Positions 1-9,114 are shown, counted from the stretch's first letter. The stretch: DNA of 64,000 nt from Cohnella sp. GbtcB17 (GCF_019091135.1 NZ_JAGXJW010000017.1:58452-122451), one strand, 5' to 3'. Program-made: numbers and translations. Notes: generated by a model from the letters alone, not told the origin.

Positions 1-1648
1 CCGGCTTGTATTCGAGCGTCACGTTAAGATTCGTGGCGTCGGAAGTGTCGATTGCGCCCTTCGGCATCGTGAAGTAGACGCCAACGGAGCCGATCAGCAG
101 CACGAACGCGAGAAGGATCGGTAGCCACTTGTGCCGCAAATTCCAGTGCAGGAACGCCGCAAACCGCTTGGATGGCTGATGCTCCTTGATCGACGCCTTG
201 CGTAGAACGCCGGCGCTCAAGAGCGGAATGACGGTCAGCGCGACGATCAGCGACGACAATAGCGAATAGGTGACGGTCAAGGCGAACGGCAGCAGGAACG
301 ATTGAAGCGAACCGCGCAAGAGCCCCATGGGCAGAAACACGGCGACCGTCGTTAACGTCGAAGCGGTGATCGCCCTCGACACTTCCTTGGTGGCGTCGAC
401 GACGACCGATAGGGAGAACGACTCCTTCTGCAAGCGGCGGAAAATGTTCTCAATAACGACGATGCTGTCGTCCACGAGACGTCCGACCGCGACGGCGACG
501 CCGCCCAACGTCAATATGTTGAGCGTGATGTTCGACAAATCGAGCAGATACAGCGTCATGGCCAGCGACAACGGGATCGAGACGATCGTGACGAGCGTCG
601 CCCGGATGTTGCGCATGAACAGAAGGATGACGATCGTGGCGAACAAGGCGCCCATGAGCACTTCTTGCATCATGCTGTTGACGGAATGGACGACCTGCTC
701 GGACGTGCTTATCATCAGCTTCAGCTCGACATCCCGGTTATCCTCGTTCATCTGCTTGATGATCTTCTCCACGCCTTTGCCCACGCTTACCGCGTTGGAA
801 CTGGCCGCTTTGGATACGGTGATCATCAGCGAGTCCTTGCCGTTAAGACGATTGATGCTTTCCTTGTCGTTCAGCAGTTTGACGTTCGCCACGTCGCCCA
901 GAGCGACTCCGTTTGCGACCGGCAGCTTCTTCAGCGACTCGATGCCCTGAAGGTCGGAGGCGACATTCAGGTTGACGACTGCCCCGTCCAGCGACAACTG
1001 GCCGACGGAAGACGAGGCGTTGCGACCTTGCAGCACGGCGTAGAGAGACTGAAGCGGTATTCCTTTGGCCGCCAGCTTCTCCATGTCCGGAAACACGCCG
1101 ACGCCGGGCAGCGACTTGCCGGACAGTTGAATCTCGCCGGCTCCGTCGATCGAACGGAAGGCGTCGATCGCCTGCTGTTCCAGCTTTTCCTTCCGCGCCT
1201 CGCTTGTCCCATCTGCAAACGTGAGCGAGACGAACGAGATCGGAATCATGGACGTGTCGAACTGTACCACGTACGGAGGCGACATTCGCTCCGGCAACTG
1301 CACGGCATTCACCGCTTGCTCGACATCCGCTTTGGCTTGCTTCATGTTTGTCTCGGTATCGAAGACCAGATTAATCTGGGAGAAGCCGTCTCCCGAAGTC
1401 GAGAACGTATCGGCCTTGCCCTTAATTGCCGACAATGCTTGCTCCAGCGAGTTCGTCACCTGCCGCTCCATCGTGGCGGCGTCATACCCCGGCCCGATCA
1501 CGCTAACCGTTACCTGCGGGCTGTCCGACTCCGGCATAAGTTCCATGGGAAGCTTGAAATAGCTAAAGATTCCGATGCCGAGCACCATCACGACAACAAT
1601 CGAGATAGCCGCTTTGTTGCGAAATACGCCTTCTAAAAATCTTTTCAA
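1..1648 (-). CDS. RND efflux transporter permease (AcrB/SwrC type), amino-terminal part
   Basis: Proton-driven export of drugs or lipophilic compounds across the cell membrane is the family role. The visible 549 residues begin with a membrane helix near residues 12-28, continue with a porter domain (signature KLPMELMPESDSPQVTV near residue 32), and reach the membrane block near residues 335-460 with the family motif GRLVDDSIVVIENI. The start is TTG at 1648, preceded by GGAG about nine bases upstream; no ATG fits. The gene leaves the window at its 3' side. It is divergent from the two-component system at 1820-4290, which suggests, but does not prove, that the pair controls the pump. Confidence 0.9.
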   Translation of the reverse strand, partial: MKRFLEGVFRNKAAISIVVVMVLGIGIFSYFKLPMELMPESDSPQVTVSVIGPGYDAATMERQVTNSLEQALSAIKGKADTFSTSGDGFSQINLVFDTETNMKQAKADVEQAVNAVQLPERMSPPYVVQFDTSMIPISFVSLTFADGTSEARKEKLEQQAIDAFRSIDGAGEIQLSGKSLPGVGVFPDMEKLAAKGIPLQSLYAVLQGRNASSSVGQLSLDGAVVNLNVASDLQGIESLKKLPVANGVALGDVANVKLLNDKESINRLNGKDSLMITVSKAASSNAVSVGKGVEKIIKQMNEDNRDVELKLMISTSEQVVHSVNSMMQEVLMGALFATIVILLFMRNIRATLVTIVSIPLSLAMTLYLLDLSNITLNILTLGGVAVAVGRLVDDSIVVIENIFRRLQKESFSLSVVVDATKEVSRAITASTLTTVAVFLPMGLLRGSLQSFLLPFALTVTYSLLSSLIVALTVIPLLSAGVLRKASIKEHQPSKRFAAFLHWNLRHKWLPILLAFVLLIGSVGVYFTMPKGAIDTSDATNLNVTLEYKP

Positions 1649-1728
1649 CTTATCTTTCTCCTTCCGATCCCTGTCTATAGGTGTCTGTTGCTCAATTCCT
1701 ATGCTACCAACCTCAATGAAACGGAACC

Positions 1729-1756
1729 TTAACGAATCGTTTAACAACAGATTAAT
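1729..1756. promoter_or_regulatory. Possible OmpR-type operator: three TTAAC-like direct repeats
   Basis: TTAAC occurs at 1729-1733 and 1741-1745 and TTAAT at 1752-1756, spaced 12 and 11 bases, about one helical turn. This is the layout bound by OmpR/PhoB response regulators. It lies in the gap between the divergent efflux gene and the response regulator gene. A related TTAAA sits at 1782-1786, close to the regulator start. The operator role is inference. Confidence 0.4.
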
Positions 1757-1819
1757 GATTCCCAGCGTCGTTTAGGTTCTGTTAAAGTGAATGTGCTACC
1801 ATGGACAAGGGTGAAAACG

Positions 1820-2554
1820 ATGACAAATGTATCCGATATTCGTATCGCCATCGTCGACGACGAGCCGTCGATTGTCACGATGCTGCAGATGGTTCTGCGC
1901 AGAGAAGGGTTTCATCAGCTGTATGCGGCTTCCACCTGCGCGGAAGCACTCGACCTGGCGGCGACAGTGTCCCCCGATATCGTTCTTCTGGACATTATGC
2001 TCCCGGACGGCAGCGGCCTGGAGCTCTGCTCCAAACTTCGCGAATACGGGAATCCGCATATTTTGTTTTTGTCTGCTAAAGCTTCCGATCTCGATGTCCT
2101 CCGTGGCTTCGCGATGGGAGGAGACGATTATATTACGAAGCCCTTCAATCCCCTGGAGGTGGCCGCAAGAATTCAGGCGCGCATTCGCCGTCTGGAGCAT
2201 GAAGCTCCCGCGGCAGGTCCGGGAATGCGGCTTGAACCGGGGATTTATCGGTTCAGCCGCTTCACCGTCAACGAGGCAGAAGGCGAGTTGATCGTCGACG
2301 GACAGCCGGTTCCTTGCCCTGCGCAGGAATTCCAGCTGCTGTTGCACTTCTGTAAGTTTCCCGGGGTCGTATTTTCCAAGACGCAGCTCTACGACAAGGT
2401 ATGGGGAATCAATGGGCAGGGCGATGACTCGACGGTCATGGTGCACATCCGGCGCATACGGGAGCGGATCGAGATCGATCCCGGCAATCCGAAGCAGTTG
2501 CTCACCGTACGGGGGCTTGGTTACAAGCTGGTGAAGGAGACGCAGGAGCGATGA
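1820..2554 (+). CDS. OmpR/PhoB-family response regulator
   Basis: Cytoplasmic DNA-binding response regulator of 244 residues. The receiver domain shows the acidic pair D13/D14, phosphoacceptor D58 in LLDIMLPDGSG and K107 in TKPF. A winged-helix output domain follows, with the usual carboxy-terminal VHIRRIRERIE and TVRGLGYKL segments. I chose ATG 1820 because AAGGGTG lies six to seven bases upstream and the receiver begins at once; an in-frame ATG at 1787 would add 11 unconserved residues. The stop overlaps the kinase start (ATGA), so the two are translationally coupled. Confidence 0.93.
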   Translation: MTNVSDIRIAIVDDEPSIVTMLQMVLRREGFHQLYAASTCAEALDLAATVSPDIVLLDIMLPDGSGLELCSKLREYGNPHILFLSAKASDLDVLRGFAMGGDDYITKPFNPLEVAARIQARIRRLEHEAPAAGPGMRLEPGIYRFSRFTVNEAEGELIVDGQPVPCPAQEFQLLLHFCKFPGVVFSKTQLYDKVWGINGQGDDSTVMVHIRRIRERIEIDPGNPKQLLTVRGLGYKLVKETQER

Positions 2555-4290
2555 GGATGCAGCATCGTATGGCTTTCCATTTCACTTATCAATTGATCTT
2601 CTACGCCCTGCTGATTGTGACTATTACTTTAGTTGCTCTCACCCTGTTCTTGCAGAGCATGTCGAACAAAGAGCTGCGTCGGAATTTTCCGGTTGGCGCC
2701 TTGCAGTTGATCGCGCAAGAAGCCCAATTCAAGGATGGAACCATTAAGCTCTCCCCCAAGTGGAACAAATTAATCGAAGAGAAAGGAATGTGGCTGCAAG
2801 TAGTCAGTGCCGGAGGCGAAGTGATTTACGCCGTCAATACAACTTCGTCCCCTGATCTGCCGACTTCCTACGCCACCGCTCAATTGCTCGAGATTCAAGA
2901 GACACGGGCGTTTGGGACGTATGCCGTACACACCGAGCTCAATTTTTCATTCAAAGAACCGCTTCTCTACATGCTGGGCTACCGTAGCTCCGAACTTAAC
3001 CAACTCGTTGCCTGGATCGATGCCTACGGACAACATGGAACCGTACGGAGCGATGCGATTCCTGTCTTGGACCGGATTCTGAGCGCAAGCGGCAGTTATT
3101 TGCAGATCATCGACGCCGAGAGTCATACCCTGCAAGCCATAGGCGATGAAGCATTCGCACAGAAAGCCTATCGTCCGCTGGATATTCTGGCCATCGAGCA
3201 ATCGCTCAGCAACTACGATACGAAAATTGTCGCCCACAGGGATAATCCGAGCGGAATGACCTGGATTCTCTATGCCCCCAATCCCTCTGGCGCTCCTCTA
3301 AAGCATCCGGTTCTGGGGACGACAACTCGTGAACTTATCTGGTTTGCCGTTCTGATCCTGCTGTTGGCTGTGTCCATCTCCGCCTGGCACGGCTACCGTT
3401 ACGGTCAGCCGCTTATTCTGTTCGCAGGCTGGTTCGAACGTATGGACCGAGGACAGTACGACCAGGTACTGACCGCCAAGGATTTGCCCAAAGTATTTCG
3501 CCGCAATGGCAAGCTGCGAATCCGTTACAGGCTCTATAAGGAAGTCATTGAATCCTTCTATCGGATGACGCATCAATTGGCTCAAGCGGAGAAGGAACGG
3601 ATAAGGCTGGAGAAGGCGCAAACGGAGTGGATGTCGGGGATCTCCCACGATCTGCGCACGCCACTAGCTACGATTCAAGGATATGGGTATATGCTCGAGA
3701 GCTTGCCCGCACAATGGAGCCACGAAGAGCTGCGGATCATGGGCGCGACGATCCGTGAGAAGGGGGATTATATGCTCGAGCTGATCTCCGACTTTTCTTT
3801 AATTCATCAGCTCAAACAAGGAAAATCGATTATGGAGCTCCGGGAGATGGATTTGGATGAACTCGTGCGTCGCTCCGTACTGAAGTATGTCAACGACACC
3901 ACGATGTCCGACTATCAATTTCTCTACGTGGGGAATGAGCATCCCATTCCGATAAAGGCAGACGAGACTTGGCTGCAAAGGCTGATGGACAACTTGCTGT
4001 CCAACGCTGTAAAGCATAACCCTCCGGGCGTAGTCATCACCATATCGATCAGCAAGGAAAACAATATGGCATGCATCAAAGTAATCGATAACGGCAAAGG
4101 AATGGACGAGGAAACGCTGCATCATTTGTTCAACCGCTACTACCGGGGGACGAATACGGAAGAATCGACGGAAGGCTCCGGGCTCGGGATGAGCATTGCC
4201 AAAACGATCGTAGAAGCGCACGGCGGCGAAATTCAGGTGTATTCCAAAGTGTGGCAAGGCACGAAAATCGAGATCCTGTTGCCCTGCTGA
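2551..4290 (+). CDS. Membrane sensor histidine kinase
   Basis: Partner kinase of the preceding regulator, 579 residues. There is a membrane helix near residues 12-34, an extracytoplasmic sensor region to about 260, and a second helix near 265-283. HAMP-like and dimerisation regions follow, with the phosphoacceptor H366 in GISHDLRTPLATIQGY. The ATPase domain has an N box (DNLLSNAVKHNP), G1 box (DNGKGMD) and G2 box (EGSGLGMSIAK), so it looks fully catalytic. The large sensor region is not recognisable to me, so the ligand is unknown. The divergent RND pump makes an envelope stress or drug signal plausible (inference). Confidence 0.92.
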   Translation: MRMQHRMAFHFTYQLIFYALLIVTITLVALTLFLQSMSNKELRRNFPVGALQLIAQEAQFKDGTIKLSPKWNKLIEEKGMWLQVVSAGGEVIYAVNTTSSPDLPTSYATAQLLEIQETRAFGTYAVHTELNFSFKEPLLYMLGYRSSELNQLVAWIDAYGQHGTVRSDAIPVLDRILSASGSYLQIIDAESHTLQAIGDEAFAQKAYRPLDILAIEQSLSNYDTKIVAHRDNPSGMTWILYAPNPSGAPLKHPVLGTTTRELIWFAVLILLLAVSISAWHGYRYGQPLILFAGWFERMDRGQYDQVLTAKDLPKVFRRNGKLRIRYRLYKEVIESFYRMTHQLAQAEKERIRLEKAQTEWMSGISHDLRTPLATIQGYGYMLESLPAQWSHEELRIMGATIREKGDYMLELISDFSLIHQLKQGKSIMELREMDLDELVRRSVLKYVNDTTMSDYQFLYVGNEHPIPIKADETWLQRLMDNLLSNAVKHNPPGVVITISISKENNMACIKVIDNGKGMDEETLHHLFNRYYRGTNTEESTEGSGLGMSIAKTIVEAHGGEIQVYSKVWQGTKIEILLPC

Positions 4291-4353
4291 CAGCGTAGCA
4301 GCATTGGAAATATGCCCTGTGGAACATATGCAAACTCGCAGGTAATGATCCAT

Positions 4354-4399
4354 TAAAAATAGGCAAGTGCTGAGAGTTACCCTCTCGACACTTGCCTAT
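4354..4399 (-). terminator. Rho-independent terminator of the toxin-antitoxin remnant
   Basis: Perfect 11-base arms 4359-4369 and 4389-4399, extended inwards by GAGAG/CTCTC at 4372-4376 and 4382-4386. An A run at 4354-4358 reads as a T run after the stem on the minus strand. It separates the convergent kinase gene and the toxin pseudogene and may stop both transcripts. Confidence 0.75.
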
Positions 4400-4403
4400 C
4401 GGT

Positions 4404-4627
4404 TTACAGCAATGATTTTTGATAAGGATGGCGGATCAAGAAAACTTCGATCGCATCTTGGTTATAACGATAAAACACTTTGTAAGGATCCGACTTGCCC
4501 GGCCTTGTTGAGAAAAATACGACTCGATGATTACCACCAGATGCTCGGCGATCCCAGACCAACCATTTTCCTCACGCCAAACATCCAGCCTGATAAGGGA
4601 TTGTAACGCTGTTTGCTTCCAAATCAT
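4404..4627 (-). pseudogene. RelE/ParE-type toxin, broken by internal deletion and frameshift
   Basis: From ATG 4627 the first frame gives a toxin-like amino end (MIWKQTALQSLIRLDVW and on to ESYFSQQ near residue 41), then runs into a stop at 4436. In another frame the same strand encodes a typical RelE/ParE carboxy end from about 4501 to the TAA at 4404-4406, containing SDPYKVFYRY, EVFLIRHPY and QKSLL. The two halves sit in different frames, and the middle strands expected in a toxin of 100 or more residues are missing. It therefore cannot make a normal toxin. It starts three bases after the antitoxin stop, the classical antitoxin-toxin order. Recognition rests on motif memory, not a search. 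Confidence 0.75.
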
Positions 4628-4630
4628 TTT

Positions 4631-4873
4631 TCATTGTTGATTGCGACGCGCTAACTTTTCCAGCACTTCCTGCTTGGAAAGAGACGGATTATCCGCATTC
4701 ATGGCATCCAGCAACAACATTTCTTCTTCCGGGTCTGTTACTTCATATCTCCCAGACTGGCTTATTTCATCAACTTCAAACAACATAAACTTACGGCTTC
4801 CAACCTGGATATAAGTCTCACCGCTGATGATGGCGTTGGACAGTTCTTCGTTGTTGAGTTTGAGAAGCTTCAT
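4631..4873 (-). CDS. Probable antitoxin of a type II toxin-antitoxin pair
   Basis: 80-residue acidic cytoplasmic protein. It starts KLLKLNNEELSNAIISGE and ends with a charged helix rich in E, K and Q (SLSKQEVLEKLARRNQQ), a plausible toxin-wrapping tail. Its ATG follows a GGGAGG ribosome site. It directly precedes the toxin remnant and has a palindrome in its promoter region, so an antitoxin role is likely from context; I do not recognise a named family. The open frame is intact although the toxin is broken. It may persist as an orphan regulator or simply not have decayed yet. Confidence 0.65.
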   Translation of the reverse strand: MKLLKLNNEELSNAIISGETYIQVGSRKFMLFEVDEISQSGRYEVTDPEEEMLLLDAMNADNPSLSKQEVLEKLARRNQQ

Positions 4874-4892
4874 GCGGATTCCTCCCTACGGA

Positions 4893-4911
4893 GTTATGAG
4901 CTAATCATAAC
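4893..4911. promoter_or_regulatory. Palindromic operator over the antitoxin promoter
   Basis: GTTATGA at 4893-4899 and TCATAAC at 4905-4911 form a perfect 7-base inverted repeat with a 5-base spacer. On the minus strand it contains a -10-like TATGAT (4904-4909), about 30 bases upstream of the antitoxin start. Such placement is typical of antitoxin autorepression sites. The matching -35 (TCAAAC, 4927-4932) is weak. Confidence 0.5.
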
Positions 4912-5134
4912 ACACTCGAACAAAAAGTTTGAGAAATCTTACTGTCTTAGTTTAAAAAGTAAGCGTCGAGTAGCTCCCACCTTACTGGAATGTGATCCGT
5001 TTCTCCATTATAGGGAGGCTGTCGGCCGAAACGTAACGCGAAAATATTCGGATCGGGATGAATTTGTTCGTCACTCCGGCTTAAACGCCCCTTCCGAATG
5101 GGAAGCTGCGTTGCCGATCACATCCCCAACATGC
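4912..5134. other. Intergenic stretch without a recognised gene
   Basis: Upstream of the antitoxin promoter and downstream of the tRNA terminator. I see no open frame with a ribosome site, no strong hairpin with a T run and no RNA gene here. Confidence 0.5.
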
Positions 5135-5173
5135 AAAAAGCCCCCGAATCGTCGCAAGGACGTTCAGGGGCTC
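5135..5173 (-). terminator. Terminator of tRNA-Leu copy 1
   Basis: On the minus strand a long stem (AGCCCC paired with GGGGGCT, continued through a GTC/GAC core) ends in TTTTT at 5135-5139. It lies 15 bases beyond the tRNA CCA end. Its sequence resembles the terminator of copy 2 at 15208-15249. Confidence 0.8.
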
Positions 5174-5187
5174 GTTCATGTTAAAGG

Positions 5188-5275
<88 letters not shown>

Positions 5276-5317
5276 GTATCCATCTTGTTCGATTGCTCTC
5301 GCAAGACGATAAATTAG

Positions 5318-5346
5318 ATTATATAGACCGATGTGCGAAATGTAAA
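5318..5346 (-). promoter_or_regulatory. Sigma-A promoter of tRNA-Leu copy 1
   Basis: TTTACA (-35, 5341-5346) and TATAAT (-10, 5318-5323) on the minus strand with a 17-base spacer, about 43 bases before the tRNA. The same arrangement recurs before copy 2. Confidence 0.75.
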
Positions 5347-5449
5347 GCTTTTTTTTCGGTAACCATTTCTCCGGCTCTGTCGTCTTATACGGGTAAACCA
5401 AAAAACGGCATAGCAAGCTTGCGCAGCCGGCTGCAAGAGGAGACGCACC

Positions 5450-6601
5450 ATGCGATTAAAAACGCGATTTGCCCTATTGTCGATCGTTCTGATCATCGCG
5501 ATCGTCACGTTCAACACCGCATTCGTAAAAGCCTACCATAGCCGGTTTCCGATCCTGGAGCGTCTGTTCTACAGCACTTCTGCAAGCCACGGCGCGGGCG
5601 AGCCCGCAAACGCCGACTATTCGCCCTATCCCGGCCTCCAGGCCGGCGCCGACGAACCGAACGGGCACTATTACCGCAATCGTGTGCTCGTGCTTATGTA
5701 CCATGACGTCTCCGCAGCGCCGACAGACGTCCGCTCGCTGTCCGCGGCGAAGTTCGAACGCCAGCTTCGGCTCATGAAGGACAACAACTTCCATTGGATC
5801 TCGATGCGTCAATACCGGGACTTTATCCTTCACCGCCGACCCGTGCCCGACAACGCCGTTTTGCTGACGTTCGACGACGGCTACGAATCCTTCTATAAAT
5901 ACGCCTATCCGCTGCTCCAGAAGTATAAAGCGCCTGCCGCCAGCTTCCTGATCGTTGACACGATCGGCAATTCAAAGATGCCCGGCGTGGAGAAGCTGAA
6001 CTGGGACCAGGTCAAAGAGATGCATCGCGGAGGCATCGACTTTTTCAGCCATACGTTCAACTCCCATTACTACGGTCCGACGGACGCGCACGGCAAGCAC
6101 CCGGAGCCGGCGCTCTCGAGCCGGCTGTACCTGAAGGACAAGGGACGCAGGGAGACGGAAAACGAATACGAAGCGCGGGTCGATGCGGATCTGCGGCAGG
6201 CCAACGACGTATTGAAGCGGGAGCTCGGCGAAGACAATCACGTGCTCGCCTTCCCGTACGGCGCCTTCTCCAAGCCGCTGCTGCAAATCTGCAAAAGCCG
6301 CGGCATCGACGTGACGCTGACCGTCAAAAGCGGCTTGAACAAGCCCGGGCAGACGAACGGCTTTCGGCTTAACGCAGGCGGCATGAGCAACGATCCCGAG
6401 CTTCAGCTCGCGCTCATGAAGCAAGCGAAGCAGCGGCTTGGCCATGCGCACTTCGACCGGTCGCCTGCGTACAAACGCATCGCCATCGGATCGTTGGCCG
6501 CGGCGGCCGTCATCTTCGCTGCGTGGCTTTATGTCGGCATCGCGCTGCTTCGGCGTCGCGGAACGGCATCCACCCCTCCACCGCCCGCGGCTTCGCGCTA
6601 A
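5450..6601 (+). CDS. Polysaccharide deacetylase (NodB-like), membrane anchored
   Basis: 383 residues. An amino-terminal membrane segment (about 8-28) places the enzyme outside the cell. The NodB homology domain shows LMYHDVS near 82, the metal-binding TFDDGYESFY near 140 and SHTFNSH near 200, where D and the two histidines are the usual metal ligands. A second membrane helix lies near 347-368 with an RRR stop-transfer. The family removes acetyl groups from peptidoglycan, chitin-like or exopolysaccharide chains; the substrate cannot be read from sequence. The start has AAGAGGAG about eight bases upstream. It stands alone between a tRNA and the germination operon. Confidence 0.88.
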   Translation: MRLKTRFALLSIVLIIAIVTFNTAFVKAYHSRFPILERLFYSTSASHGAGEPANADYSPYPGLQAGADEPNGHYYRNRVLVLMYHDVSAAPTDVRSLSAAKFERQLRLMKDNNFHWISMRQYRDFILHRRPVPDNAVLLTFDDGYESFYKYAYPLLQKYKAPAASFLIVDTIGNSKMPGVEKLNWDQVKEMHRGGIDFFSHTFNSHYYGPTDAHGKHPEPALSSRLYLKDKGRRETENEYEARVDADLRQANDVLKRELGEDNHVLAFPYGAFSKPLLQICKSRGIDVTLTVKSGLNKPGQTNGFRLNAGGMSNDPELQLALMKQAKQRLGHAHFDRSPAYKRIAIGSLAAAAVIFAAWLYVGIALLRRRGTASTPPPPAASR

Positions 6602-6707
6602 TCGCTCCGGCAGGCGACGGTCCTCCCTGCCCCTTTTTAGACCGCGAACGTTTACCAGCCCTCGCTCGGGGGATAATGGAAAATTATCGCGAGGGGCGTG
6701 ACGAACG

Positions 6708-8036
6708 ATGCTGCTGCCTGCCTTCCTGAAGTCGAGACAAGCAAGAGATATGGATTTGTTCCTGCACAGTCTATATCTGGCCGAGGAGCCGGTCGTTCTG
6801 GCCGGCTACACCTCCCTCATCGATCTGCCGCAGACGATCGTCATGCTTAGACAGCTCGCTTTGAACGCCGACGACGCGGGAAAACCGCTGTTCGATCGCG
6901 ACAGCGGCGTCGGAACGCCGCTGCGCGAGCCTGGCGAGCAGGAAGTGCTGGACGCGCTCGCCGCGGGCGATGCGCTGATCTGCTCCGAATCGGGCGATCG
7001 ATGGCTTCGTCTGGTCCCAGTCGGCCGGACGCTGTCCCGCGCCCTGGAGTCCCCGACGACGGAAAACGTGCTTCGCGGCGCCATCAGCGCTTTTAATGAA
7101 GATCTCGACACGAATGTCGGACTCGTTAAGAAGCACATGTCTTCGGACATGCTGCGAATTCGATCGTATACGCTAGGACTAAGCCAGCGCAGAAAGACCG
7201 TCCTTCTCTACGCGGAAGGGAAGATCCGCGAGCCGCTCTTGCGATCCATCGTGCAGAAGCTCGAGACGCTGCCCGACAGGGACATTTCCGACCTGCAGGC
7301 GTTGTCCGCATTTTTCGGCTTTTCCAAATGGTCACCGATTACTCGATTCAACACATCCGAGCTGCCGCAAGAGGCCGCCTTCGCGCTGGAACACGGCAAG
7401 GCGGTATTGCTGCTGGACCGTTTTCCGTTCGCTCTCGTATTGCCGAGCTTGCTGTCCGATATGTTCGTCTCGCAAAACGATCGCAATTTCCCCGTGATCA
7501 TTATGTTTTCTTTTCGGATACTCCGCATTCTGGGCGTATTGGTCAACGTGCTGCTGCCGGGCTTGTACGTCGCGTTGGTATCGGTCAATCCCGAGGTGCT
7601 GCGGATCGAGATCGCGCTTTCGATCGCCGGCAGCCGCGAGGGCGTACCTTATCCGTCCCTGGTCGAGACGCTGCTTCTGCTCTTGGTCCTTGAATTGACG
7701 CTCGAATCCGCGATCCGACTGCCCAAGACGATCGGACCGACGATTACGATGGTCGGCGGCATCATCCTCGGGCAAGCCGTCGTCCAGGCCAAGCTCGTCA
7801 GCAACGTGCTCATCATCATTTTGGCCGCTTCGACGATCGCGAACTTTACGGTCATCGGATTTCAAAATGCGACCGCCCTTCGCCTCTACAAGTATTTGCT
7901 GCTCGTTCTGTCGGCGATGTTCGGCGTTCTCGGGCTGTTCATAGGCATCGTCGTCATTTGCGCGTATTTCAGCTATGGCAACACATTTGGCATCCCTTAT
8001 TTATCGCGCTGGAAAGCGGGGCGTCGATATGGATAA
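6708..8036 (+). CDS. gerKA: Spore germinant receptor subunit A (GerA/GerKA family)
   Basis: 442-residue inner-spore-membrane protein of the germinant receptor. The soluble amino half (to about 250) contains the family's RIRSYTLGLSQRRKTVLLY-like region and precedes several membrane helices (about 290-320, 325-345, 355-420). It is shorter than the usual 480 to 520 residues at the amino end. A GAGGGG site lies about 11 bases before the ATG, and a second ATG at 6750 is possible. It overlaps the B gene by 8 bases, forming an A-B-C operon that should be expressed in the forespore; I could not identify a clear sigma-G promoter. Confidence 0.88.
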   Translation: MLLPAFLKSRQARDMDLFLHSLYLAEEPVVLAGYTSLIDLPQTIVMLRQLALNADDAGKPLFDRDSGVGTPLREPGEQEVLDALAAGDALICSESGDRWLRLVPVGRTLSRALESPTTENVLRGAISAFNEDLDTNVGLVKKHMSSDMLRIRSYTLGLSQRRKTVLLYAEGKIREPLLRSIVQKLETLPDRDISDLQALSAFFGFSKWSPITRFNTSELPQEAAFALEHGKAVLLLDRFPFALVLPSLLSDMFVSQNDRNFPVIIMFSFRILRILGVLVNVLLPGLYVALVSVNPEVLRIEIALSIAGSREGVPYPSLVETLLLLLVLELTLESAIRLPKTIGPTITMVGGIILGQAVVQAKLVSNVLIIILAASTIANFTVIGFQNATALRLYKYLLLVLSAMFGVLGLFIGIVVICAYFSYGNTFGIPYLSRWKAGRRYG

Positions 8037-9114
8037 AAGCCGTCAAACGATCGTGATGTTCTGGATCGTCCACGTCGGCCTGATCTTTTTTCTCTATCCG
8101 GCCGATATCATCGGGAGCCTTTCCGTCGGACATTGGTCCGCCGTGCTGCTAGGCTTCATCATTCACGTCTCCCTCGTAGCGCTGTACACGAAGGGCTTAA
8201 GCTACTGCGCCCCGCTTAATGTCATCGACCTTTTTCAACGCGTCGGCCGCCTATTCGCTTTTGCGATGCTGCTTCCGCTCGCCGTATACTTTGTCCTGAT
8301 CATCATTATCACGGTTCGCGCCTACGCCGAGATCGTGACCGTCATTTTTTTGGGCAATACCCCGCTCTGGACGATCATGCTGCTTTTTCTTGCGGTGAGC
8401 GTTTTTATTTGCCAGTTGGGCGTCGAATCGATTTTTAGAACCGGCATCCTTATCGCGCTTCTGTTTTTCCCGTTTCTGATCCTGGTCCTTATTCTGTCGT
8501 TCCAAAACGCGGACTGGCATTACCTGCTCCCGTTAATGGATCGCGATGCGGCGACGTTTGCCTATGCGCTTCGCCGTCCTTTTTTAAAAAGCTTGTTCGC
8601 GTTCATAGGCGGCTTTTTATTTTTAGGTTTTATCCCATCTCGCGTCTCTTACCAAAGCCGAAAAATCGTATACGCGAGCTTGGGTCTGCTTCCGTTTTTT
8701 CTCGCATCGGTCTATATCCCGCTGCTGACTTTCGGTGAAAACACCGCGTCCAAATTCCCGTTCCCTTTTATTATGGCGGTGGATACGGTTGACGTCAGCT
8801 GGCTGATGTTCGACAGAGTCACGATGTTTTTTATGATCAGCCTGTTATGCTTCGTCATATTGTTTCTATCGCTCGTCATGTGGATGACCCTGCTCCTGCT
8901 CAAGCGCGGCATGCCTGCGCTGAAGGCACCGACGGCCGGACTGTTATTGGCGGCGGCGATATATATCGTCTGCCTGCTCGTGCCGAATTGGAACGCAGTC
9001 GAACGACTGATGTGGTGGAATACGGTTCCGCGATTATACGCGGCCTTCGTCATCCCCCTGGCCGTCTTTGCGCTAGGCTTGCGGCATCGCAGAAGGGAGA
9101 CCGTCCGTCCATGA
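8029..9114 (+). CDS. gerKB: Spore germinant receptor subunit B (GerAB/GerKB family)
   Basis: Amino-acid-permease-like subunit that binds germinant in GerA-type receptors; 361 residues with about ten membrane helices spread over the whole length, starting with IVMFWIVHVGLIFFLY. The ATG at 8029 follows GGAAAGCGGGG and lies inside the end of the A gene. An in-frame ATG at 7975 would add 18 hydrophilic residues with no better ribosome site. The stop overlaps the start of subunit C by four bases. Confidence 0.88.
   Translation: MDKSRQTIVMFWIVHVGLIFFLYPADIIGSLSVGHWSAVLLGFIIHVSLVALYTKGLSYCAPLNVIDLFQRVGRLFAFAMLLPLAVYFVLIIIITVRAYAEIVTVIFLGNTPLWTIMLLFLAVSVFICQLGVESIFRTGILIALLFFPFLILVLILSFQNADWHYLLPLMDRDAATFAYALRRPFLKSLFAFIGGFLFLGFIPSRVSYQSRKIVYASLGLLPFFLASVYIPLLTFGENTASKFPFPFIMAVDTVDVSWLMFDRVTMFFMISLLCFVILFLSLVMWMTLLLLKRGMPALKAPTAGLLLAAAIYIVCLLVPNWNAVERLMWWNTVPRLYAAFVIPLAVFALGLRHRRRETVRP

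Noticed and set aside
4367..4606. Plus-strand frame of 79 codons
   Set aside because: Lies antisense to the toxin remnant and begins inside a terminator stem; the minus strand carries the recognisable toxin halves.
8847..9110. Longer amino end for the GerC subunit
   Set aside because: The extension lies over subunit B in another frame and lacks a signal peptide, while ATG 9111 opens directly into a lipoprotein signal.
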